Source of the DNA: an uncultured Bacteroidota bacterium
Lineage (GTDB): Bacteria; Bacteroidota; Bacteroidia; Flavobacteriales; Flavobacteriaceae
Assembly (NCBI GenBank): GCA_903879875.1
Contig: CAIRNC010000476.1
Location: forward strand, 1-23,104
DNA length: 23,104 nucleotides
Direction: 5' to 3'
Shown: positions 15,264 to 21,235 of the stretch, piece after piece
Numbering within the stretch: the stretch's first letter is position 1
Layout: each line of letters begins with the position of its first letter
Made by a program: the position numbers and the translations under genes
The notes under the pieces: generated by a model
Told to the model about the DNA's origin: nothing
Database searches by the model: none
Seen by the model: only the letters and a program-made list of their open reading frames with translations

Positions 15264-15477
15264 TATATGTTTTCATTCTATATTTTACAACAAATTATTG
15301 TTTTTTTATTGATTTTTTTCATGCAAAAATAAAATCCTCTAGAAATCAATATAATACTAATGTTGGAATTTCGAACCGCAACTAAAATTAGTAATCCCTG
15401 ACAAAAAATTATATTATTAGATTGACAAAAAATGGATTTTAAATTGAATTTATCATGGAATAATTAATGCAAATTAA

Positions 15478-15485
15478 TAGATTTG
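15478..15485 (+). promoter_or_regulatory. -7 promoter box for the VanX-like gene
   Basis: TAGATTTG fully matches TAnnTTTG, 25 bases before the ATG. The 11-mer TAGATTTGTAC recurs before the next gene (16242) at the same distance. A clear -33 box is not seen. The gap 15264-15477 is otherwise A+T-rich with nothing recognisable. Confidence 0.5.
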
Positions 15486-15510
15486 TACATCTAGTTTACC
15501 AATCACAATT

Positions 15511-16197
15511 ATGAAATATCTTTTACTTTTATTTACAACTTGTTTGCTTTCTTGTAGCAGCAATAAGTTATTAGTGGTTAATGATAATAGAATACCTACT
15601 TTTAAAAATAATTCGGCTTTAATTAAAACGGAATTATCCCAACCAATTAACGACACAGCCTATGTAAATCTTAAATCGTATAGTGATGATTTTGTATATG
15701 ATTTGAAATATGCCACAACAGACAATTTTTTAAAAACCAAAGTTTATGATTGCGCCGCATGTTATTTACGCCTTAAAACAGCGAAAGCATTGATTAAAGC
15801 AAATGCCTCCTTCGTGAAGTTGGGTTATCGAATTAAAATTTTTGACTGCTACCGACCACTAGATGTGCAACAATTGATGTGGAAAATAATGCCCAATCCA
15901 AATTATGTTGCCAATCCCAGCAAAGGTTCTATTCACAATCGTGGGGGTGCATTAGACCTAACTTTAGTTGATGCAAATGGAACGGAATTGGATATGGGAA
16001 CCGCATTTGATTATTTTGGAATAGAAGCCAGTCACAATTATACTTCGTTTTCAGAAACAATTTTAAAAAACAGATTATTGTTGAAATCGGTTATGGTCGA
16101 AAATAATTTTAATTTTTTTGAATCTGAATGGTGGCATTATAACCTGTCTGGTTCTTCAACGGACGCCATCTCAAATTTCAAATGGAAATGCGACTAA
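15511..16197 (+). CDS. ddpX: VanX/DdpX-like D-Ala-D-Ala dipeptidase lipoprotein
   Basis: A 228-residue zinc peptidase of family M15D, which splits D-alanyl-D-alanine. A lipoprotein signal precedes Cys15 (LLSC), so the enzyme should be anchored in the envelope, unlike cytoplasmic VanX. Zinc ligands are His142 and Asp149 in SIHNRGGALD and His209 in ESEWWHY. Glu206 is the catalytic base and Arg115 (CYRP) the transition-state Arg. No VanA/VanH or vanRS genes are near, so this is more likely for recovering peptidoglycan D-Ala-D-Ala than for vancomycin resistance. The start fits both the signal peptide and the promoter. It stands alone between tRNA-Ser and the DUF2911 gene, each with its own TAGATTTG box. 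Family assignment is firm; the exact substrate in the periplasm is inferred. Confidence 0.88.
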   Translation: MKYLLLLFTTCLLSCSSNKLLVVNDNRIPTFKNNSALIKTELSQPINDTAYVNLKSYSDDFVYDLKYATTDNFLKTKVYDCAACYLRLKTAKALIKANASFVKLGYRIKIFDCYRPLDVQQLMWKIMPNPNYVANPSKGSIHNRGGALDLTLVDANGTELDMGTAFDYFGIEASHNYTSFSETILKNRLLLKSVMVENNFNFFESEWWHYNLSGSSTDAISNFKWKCD

Positions 16198-16241
16198 AAA
16201 GAGATTATGTTAAAATTAACAAAATTGATTGATACTATTTG

Positions 16242-16249
16242 TAGATTTG
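16242..16249 (+). promoter_or_regulatory. -7 promoter box for the DUF2911 gene
   Basis: TAGATTTG, 24 bases before the ATG, within the same TAGATTTGTAC string as at 15478. A TTG 14 bases upstream is a weak -33 candidate. Confidence 0.5.
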
Positions 16250-16273
16250 TACTTCAACTTTTAAAAATAAATT

Positions 16274-17119
16274 ATGAAAAATGTATGCTTAGCCCTTTTA
16301 ATTTTTATTACTGCTAGCGGAATCCAAGCACAAGTAAAAACACCACAACCAAGCCCAAAGGCAATTGTTAGTCAAGTTATTGGTCTAACCGATGTGGAGA
16401 TTGATTATTCAAGACCTAGTACAAAAGGCCGAACTATTTTTGGCGATTTGGTTCCTTTTGGAAAAATTTGGCGAACAGGAGCAAATGCGAACACCACAAT
16501 CTATTTTAGTGATGATGTTGTCATTAGCGGAAAAACATTGAAAAAAGGAAAATATGCTTTATATACGTTGCCAAAAGCAGATTCATGGGAATTTATCTTT
16601 TATGCAACTACTGACAATTGGGGAAATCCAGACACTTGGGAAGAAGCAAAAGTAGTTTTAAGAGCCACAGCAAAACCTGAAACATTGAGCAGAACGGTTG
16701 AAAGTTTTTCAATTTCAATTAACAATTTAGACAATAATTTTGCTAACCTTGAATTGGCATGGGAAAAAACAGTAGTCGCTTTAAAAATTGAAGTTCCTAC
16801 TCAAAAAACGGCAATCGAAAGTATTGAAAAAGCCCTTGCTGGACCTACTGCAGGAGATTATTTCTCATCAGCACAGTTTTTCTTACAATCCAATGGCGAT
16901 TTATCAAAAGCATTGGTTTATATCAACAAAGCGCTTGAATTGAATGCCGATAAACCGTATTGGTACAACAGACAAAAATCATTGATACAAGCTAAAATGG
17001 GTGATAAAAAAGGAGCCATTGAAACGGCAAAATTATCTTTAGCAGCTGCTGAAATAGCAAAAAACAATGATTACGTTAAAATGAATAAAGACAGTATTAC
17101 GGAATGGAGCAAAAAATAA
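16274..17119 (+). CDS. DUF2911 secreted protein with C-terminal TPR-like repeat
   Basis: A 281-residue exported protein. The signal peptide covers residues 1-19 (LALLIFITASGIQA). The DUF2911 domain (about 25-175) shows its hallmark stretches: VEIDYSRPSTKGRTIFG, LVPFGKIWRTGANANTTIYFS, KKGKYALYTLP and NNLDNNFANLELAWEKT. The C-terminal ~90 residues form helical TPR-like hairpins (LSKALVYINKALELNADKPYWYNRQ, KKGAIETAKLSLAAAEIA). DUF2911 proteins are common in Bacteroidota and their function is unknown; the TPR tail suggests protein binding. It likely acts in the periplasm or is surface-exposed. It has its own promoter box and a terminator-like hairpin after it (17199-17248). It ends in TAA, normal length for the family. 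Confidence 0.9.
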   Translation: MKNVCLALLIFITASGIQAQVKTPQPSPKAIVSQVIGLTDVEIDYSRPSTKGRTIFGDLVPFGKIWRTGANANTTIYFSDDVVISGKTLKKGKYALYTLPKADSWEFIFYATTDNWGNPDTWEEAKVVLRATAKPETLSRTVESFSISINNLDNNFANLELAWEKTVVALKIEVPTQKTAIESIEKALAGPTAGDYFSSAQFFLQSNGDLSKALVYINKALELNADKPYWYNRQKSLIQAKMGDKKGAIETAKLSLAAAEIAKNNDYVKMNKDSITEWSKK

Positions 17120-17198
17120 TCTTGATTTTTTAGCTATTATTTAGGAAAGAAAAACAGCTTTAAAAAGCAAATAAAATACAAATAGGAATAAATTTTAA

Positions 17199-17248
17199 AA
17201 CTCCTGCTCCAGAATTTAGAATACCAATTCTAAAAAGGAGCAAGAGTT
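17199..17248 (+). terminator. Two-tier hairpin after the DUF2911 gene
   Basis: Outer arms AACTCCTGCTCC (17199-17210) and GGAGCAAGAGTT (17237-17248) pair with one mismatch. Inner arms TTTAGAAT and ATTCTAAA are exact. Five T follow at 17251-17255. It lies 80 bases after the stop codon. Confidence 0.65.
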
Positions 17249-17319
17249 CATTTTTATGGAATACGAGTAAATCCAAATACTCAATTCCGTCTTTTTTATA
17301 ATTTTGGATTTTTAATTGA

Positions 17320-17640
17320 TGCTTTTTTCACCCCAGAGGCACAGAGGGCACGAAGGATTAATTAACAATTTCATACCCGAGAGATAGTGAACTGGCGAAA
17401 CAATCTCATAACGTGAGCAACAAACACGAGCAACTCATGTGATACTTCCTAAGTCAGCATGACAAACGAAACACTTTGACATTAGTAACAAATCGTTTTA
17501 TTGTTTAAAATAAAATCCGTGCATATCGATTGAAATCCGTGTTATCGGTGTGCTATTCTTATTCCCATTGAAACTGTCATTGTCATTGCCATTCCTATTG
17601 CCATTGAAATTGCCATTGAAATTGAAATTGAAATCAATTG
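17320..17640. repeat. Gene-free stretch with degenerate intergenic repeats
   Basis: No gene is supported here. An AGAGGCACAGAGGGCACGAAGG-like segment (17334-17357) and two AAATCCGTG copies 20 bases apart (17513 and 17533) occur. A run of ATTGCCATT/GAAATT units fills about 17566-17637. These resemble the scattered non-coding repeats of Flavobacteriia chromosomes. The permease gene ends just beyond, at 17662. Confidence 0.45.
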
Positions 17641-17661
17641 GTTTACGGAAAACTTCTTTTT

Positions 17662-19596
17662 TTAACCATTATGCAGGCTGTTGAGTTTGCTGTTTTTTCG
17701 GCTAAAACCAAAGTAGATGGAAAGCCCAATGAGCAACCAAATAGTGAAGTAAATCCAGTTCCAAATGCTCAATTCCGCCATCATATACAAGCAGCAAATA
17801 AGTCCTAAAAGGGGTATTAGAGACAGGTTTTCTTTATAGGACCAAACCGTCAGTCCCAGTAGGGCGATAAGGAAAATCCACATCGGAATTTTATGTTTAA
17901 ACAAGCTGAAACCGGTTTCATATTTCTGAGCACTAGCAATGGGTAAGGCTTTTATAACGGCTTCATATTTTTCGACATTGTCGCTGTATTTACTCAATAT
18001 TTGTTCTAAATCAGGACGAATCGTTGTGGCATTTTCTTTATCGAAATGAGACAAATAAGTATATACTTTTGCTGCCTGATCTTTATTTAATGAGGTCACA
18101 ATTAATTCGGGTGATTTAATTTGCTTTTCGTTGGTTAAAAAAGCCATGGTTGCTGTAGAATTGAATTGAAACGCAAAAAACAAACCTGCAAGGAGTAAAA
18201 AAGGCATAATGTATTTTGAATTCACATAAGGCGTTTTGAATTTACCACGAGGAATATCGGTTTTATTTTGCAATACCAAAACTCCCGCGCAAACCAAAAC
18301 AAACGCAAATAAGGTTCCAATACTACATAAATCGGTAACCATAGTAAGGTTTAAAAATAATGCGGGAATAGCTACTACAAAACCGGTTACGATTGTGGCA
18401 TAAGATGGCGTTTTAAATTTCGGATGCACTTTTGAAAATCGTTTTGGCAACAAGCCATCGCGACTCATACTCATCCAAATTCGAGGTTGCCCCATTTGAA
18501 AAACCAACAAAACACTTGCCATAGCAATCACGGCACTTACGGCAATAATGCCCGACATCCATTTTAAATTTAATTTATTGAATACAAATGCCAATGGATC
18601 GCCAACATTCAAGTCAGCATAACTCACCATTCCGGTTAAAACTAATGCTATAATGATGTATAAAATGGTACAAATAATTATGGCCCACATCATCCCTTTT
18701 GGTAAATCCCGTTGTGGATCTTTGCATTCTTCGGCAGTGGTTGAAATGGCATCGAAACCAATATAAGCAAAGAACACAGCCGAAACTCCCTTTAAAACTC
18801 CACCGACACCATTTGGAGCAAATGGATGCCAATTATCAGTATTCACATATCGTGAACCAACAATGATTACTAATAAAATAATGCACAGTTTAACCACTAC
18901 CATCATATTACTGGCGTTTCTAGATTCCTTCATCCCACGATAAACCAGTGCAGTTATTAATACAATTATAAATAATGCAGGCAAATCGGCAACGAAATGA
19001 AAACCACCAAGTGTTGGAGCTGTTGTCCATGCGGTATAAGCCGTTTTTAGTCCATCGTCTAAATTTTCATACAATTTACCCCCTTGCATTAATGCCGTTG
19101 CATGATTAAATCCGTTGGAGGCCGTTAAATAATCCATTTGAATCCATTGCGGCAAATGAACCCCCATACTATCGAGCAATCCTGTAAAATAATCGCTCCA
19201 AGAAATAGCCACCGTAATATTGCCAATCGCATATTCCATTATTAATGCCCAACCGATTATCCAAGCTATAATTTCTCCAAACGCAACATAAGAATAGGTG
19301 TAAGCACTCCCTGAAACGGGAACCATTGAAGCAAATTCGGCATAAGCAAAGGCAGCAAAACTACAGGCAATAGCTGTAAAAAGGAATAAAAAAATTACTG
19401 CTGGACCACCATCAGCACTTGCTTTTCCAATAGTACTGAAAATACCAGCACCCACAATTGCTGCAATACCAAAAGCGGTTAAATCTCTAGCTGTTAAATG
19501 TTTTCCTAAAGACTCATGTCCGTCTGCTTCATTTTTCGCCACTTGTTTTAATATATCTTGAACGGTTTTCTTTCTAAATAAATTGGAGAAATTCAT
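17662..19596 (-). CDS. APC-family amino-acid permease with extra soluble segments
   Basis: A 644-residue inner-membrane transporter of the amino acid-polyamine-organocation superfamily, closest in pattern to cationic amino-acid permeases (YfnA/CAT group). The signature stretches are LTAFGIAAIVGAGIFSTIG near residue 40, FAYAEFASMVPVSGSAYTYSY near 85, and FFAYIGFDAISTTAEECKDPQRDLPKGM near 270. About 12-14 membrane helices are visible. It is longer than the usual ~460-550 residues because of a loop at about 137-205 and a soluble insertion at about 485-562 (KSPELIVTSLNKDQAAKVY, LSKYSDNVEKYEAVIKAL) between late helices. It likely works as an amino-acid:proton symporter or exchanger; substrate is not readable from sequence. 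It is divergent from the peroxiredoxin gene and stands alone. Confidence 0.9.
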   Translation of the reverse strand: MNFSNLFRKKTVQDILKQVAKNEADGHESLGKHLTARDLTAFGIAAIVGAGIFSTIGKASADGGPAVIFLFLFTAIACSFAAFAYAEFASMVPVSGSAYTYSYVAFGEIIAWIIGWALIMEYAIGNITVAISWSDYFTGLLDSMGVHLPQWIQMDYLTASNGFNHATALMQGGKLYENLDDGLKTAYTAWTTAPTLGGFHFVADLPALFIIVLITALVYRGMKESRNASNMMVVVKLCIILLVIIVGSRYVNTDNWHPFAPNGVGGVLKGVSAVFFAYIGFDAISTTAEECKDPQRDLPKGMMWAIIICTILYIIIALVLTGMVSYADLNVGDPLAFVFNKLNLKWMSGIIAVSAVIAMASVLLVFQMGQPRIWMSMSRDGLLPKRFSKVHPKFKTPSYATIVTGFVVAIPALFLNLTMVTDLCSIGTLFAFVLVCAGVLVLQNKTDIPRGKFKTPYVNSKYIMPFLLLAGLFFAFQFNSTATMAFLTNEKQIKSPELIVTSLNKDQAAKVYTYLSHFDKENATTIRPDLEQILSKYSDNVEKYEAVIKALPIASAQKYETGFSLFKHKIPMWIFLIALLGLTVWSYKENLSLIPLLGLICCLYMMAELSIWNWIYFTIWLLIGLSIYFGFSRKNSKLNSLHNG

Positions 19597-19674
19597 ATTT
19601 AATACTACTTGTTATCAATTAAAAAATTAGGCAATTGTGCGTATTCTTTACAAAAAAGAGAAGAATTGTATAAA

Positions 19675-19682
19675 CAAATATA
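19675..19682 (-). promoter_or_regulatory. -7-like box for the permease
   Basis: The minus strand reads TATATTTG, matching TAnnTTTG, 79 bases before the ATG at 19596. No good -33 box is seen, and the A+T-rich context lowers confidence. Confidence 0.3.
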
Positions 19683-19810
19683 TAAAACCAAACCGAAATA
19701 TAGGGATTTGAAATGAAAATTAAAAAAAGGATATCCATTTGCATTATAAAAAACTATTACTTCATAAAAATATATAATTGAAATTGATAGAAGACACTTC
19801 CATTTATGCT

Positions 19811-19818
19811 TAAATTTG
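19811..19818 (+). promoter_or_regulatory. -7 promoter box for the peroxiredoxin gene
   Basis: TAAATTTG matches TAnnTTTG, 36 bases before the ATG. A -33 match is not clear. No OxyR- or PerR-like operator was recognised. Confidence 0.45.
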
Positions 19819-19854
19819 CACTTGAAAATATTTAATAATCTAAAATAATAATTT

Positions 19855-20493
19855 ATGTCATTAGTAGGAAAAAAATTCCCAAGTATCGAAGTTGATGCTA
19901 TCTCTGAAATGGGTGATAACTTAAAAATCAACATTTTTGAAGAAGCCACAAAAAACAATAAAAAAGTAATTCTTTTTTGGTATCCAAAAGATTTCACCTT
20001 TGTTTGTCCAACGGAGCTTCATGCTTTTCAAGCGGCTTTGCCAGAATTTGAAAAAAGAAACACTATTGTTATCGGTGCTTCATGCGATACTAACGAAGTG
20101 CATTTTGCATGGTTGAATACACCAAAAAATAATGGTGGAATTGAAGGTGTAACTTACCCAATTTTAGCAGATACCAACCGAAATTTGTCTAATATTTTAG
20201 GTATTCTAGACATCGATTCAACAGAGTACAGCGAAGAAACCGATTCCATTATTATTGAAGGTTCAAATGTTACTTTCAGAGCTACGTATTTAGTAGATGA
20301 AACTGGAAAAATTTTCCACGAAAGTGTAAACGACATGCCTTTGGGTAGAAATGTAAATGAATATTTGCGTTTGATTGATGCTTATACACACGTACAAACC
20401 AACGGTGAAGTTTGTCCTGCCAATTGGGAAAAAGGAAAAGACGCCATGCACGCTGATAGAAACAGTACTGCAGCTTATTTAGGTTCTCACTAA
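19855..20493 (+). CDS. Typical 2-Cys peroxiredoxin (AhpC/Prx1 type)
   Basis: A 212-residue cytoplasmic peroxidase that reduces H2O2, alkyl hydroperoxides and possibly peroxynitrite. The peroxidatic Cys51 lies in KDFTFVCPTE, with the conserved Thr and Pro beside it. Arg142 in FRATYLVD supports the active site, and resolving Cys187 lies in GEVCPANW. These features give the dimeric 2-Cys cycle. The C-terminal tail lacks a clear YF motif. The next gene encodes a thioredoxin-like protein, the likely reductant, in place of AhpF. A long hairpin (20501-20544) sits between them, so this gene may be expressed more strongly than the rest of the cluster. Start and length fit the family. The gene could equally be named ahpC or prx. 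Confidence 0.95.
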   Translation: MSLVGKKFPSIEVDAISEMGDNLKINIFEEATKNNKKVILFWYPKDFTFVCPTELHAFQAALPEFEKRNTIVIGASCDTNEVHFAWLNTPKNNGGIEGVTYPILADTNRNLSNILGILDIDSTEYSEETDSIIIEGSNVTFRATYLVDETGKIFHESVNDMPLGRNVNEYLRLIDAYTHVQTNGEVCPANWEKGKDAMHADRNSTAAYLGSH

Positions 20494-20500
20494 AAATTTA

Positions 20501-20544
20501 TTTCAGGTTTCAAGTTTAATGTTCGATTAACTTGAAACCTGAAA
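20501..20544. repeat. 16-base perfect inverted repeat between peroxiredoxin and thioredoxin genes
   Basis: TTTCAGGTTTCAAGTT (20501-20516) and AACTTGAAACCTGAAA (20529-20544) are exact complements with a 12-base loop. No T-run follows, so it is probably a REP-like or mRNA-stabilising hairpin that could lower downstream expression rather than a full terminator. Confidence 0.7.
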
Positions 20545-20561
20545 CTTTAAACTAAAAAAAA

Positions 20562-20870
20562 ATGTTTCAAGAAATAGAAAAAGATAATTTAGCCGAAATT
20601 GTTGCTGCTAACGAAACAGTTGTAGTGCAATATGCTGCTTCCTGGTGTGGAAATTGTCGAATTATGAAACCAAAATTCAAAAAACTGGCTTCAGAAAATG
20701 AAAGCATTCCTTTTGTAATTGTAGATGCAGAACAATTTCCCGAATCTCGAAAATTAGCCAATGTAGATAACTTGCCTACTTTTGCTACTTTTAAAAATGG
20801 CGTTTTAGTAAATCAAACCCAAACCAACAAAGCGGAAGTCTTAGCCGAATTGGTTAACGAAGTAATTTAA
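20562..20870 (+). CDS. Thioredoxin-family protein (CGNC active site)
   Basis: A 102-residue cytoplasmic thioredoxin-fold protein. The redox motif is Cys29-Gly-Asn-Cys32 in AASWCGNCRIMKP, rather than the usual CGPC, which should shift its redox potential. Pro72 in NLPTFATF is the conserved cis-proline. The full fold is present at normal length. It follows the peroxiredoxin gene and comes two bases before the DUF6952-like gene, so the three form a probable operon in which it recycles the peroxiredoxin. It has no signal peptide. The ATG follows an A-run typical of starts in this phylum. Confidence 0.92.
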   Translation: MFQEIEKDNLAEIVAANETVVVQYAASWCGNCRIMKPKFKKLASENESIPFVIVDAEQFPESRKLANVDNLPTFATFKNGVLVNQTQTNKAEVLAELVNEVI

Positions 20871-20872
20871 TT

Positions 20873-21130
20873 ATGAAATTACCTGTAATCAAACATTTAA
20901 CACAATTCATTGATGATAATGACCAAGATTACTTGGTTGAAACCATCGAAGTTTTAGAAGCATTAACCGAAATTCCTTCATTAAAAGAGGAAGAATTAGA
21001 TGTCATTGGTGAACTTATTTCCAATATGTATGGCGCACTCGAAGTACATAAAATGATCAAAGGTGGCATGGACAAAAAAGAAGCTTTGAACGGCTTTATG
21101 AAGCGGGTTCTGGGTTCTATTGACAAATAA
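20873..21130 (+). CDS. DUF6952-like small protein of the redox cluster
   Basis: An 85-residue acidic, mainly helical protein (MKLPVIKHLTQFIDDNDQDYL, SNMYGALEVHKMIKGGMDKKEALNGFMKRVLGSIDK). It has no Cys, signal peptide or membrane helix. I associate the family (DUF6952, from memory) with thioredoxin and peroxiredoxin genes in Flavobacteriia, but its biochemical role is unknown. The ATG begins two bases after the thioredoxin stop codon, so the two are co-transcribed and probably coupled. Constant linkage would point to an adaptor or chaperone for the thioredoxin-peroxiredoxin pair. Lack of Cys argues against a direct redox role. Confidence 0.8.
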   Translation: MKLPVIKHLTQFIDDNDQDYLVETIEVLEALTEIPSLKEEELDVIGELISNMYGALEVHKMIKGGMDKKEALNGFMKRVLGSIDK

Positions 21131-21140
21131 ATATAGATTT

Positions 21141-21185
21141 TAAACACCAATATTTCCTTCTTTGATGAAGGGTATTTGGTGTTTA
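21141..21185. terminator. Bidirectional terminator between convergent genes
   Basis: TAAACACCAA (21141-21150) pairs with TTGGTGTTTA (21176-21185), and an inner CCTTC/GAAGG stem surrounds TTTGAT, with a small internal loop between. It ends the redox operon and faces the radical SAM gene ending at 21236. Confidence 0.75.
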
Positions 21186-21235
21186 ATTATTTTACGAATA
21201 ATATACAATTGAAAAGGAAAAATAATTTTTTCACT

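Noticed and set aside
15511..16197. Vancomycin-resistance cluster
   Set aside because: Only a VanX-like gene is present; no ligase, dehydrogenase or VanRS-like genes are near.
17566..17640. CRISPR-like or VNTR array from ATTGCCATT/GAAATT units
   Set aside because: The units are short and irregular with no unique spacers; this is low-complexity sequence.
19605..19997. Minus-strand 130-residue frame upstream of the permease
   Set aside because: It overlaps the peroxiredoxin start on the other strand and the promoter region, with no domain and an implausible composition.
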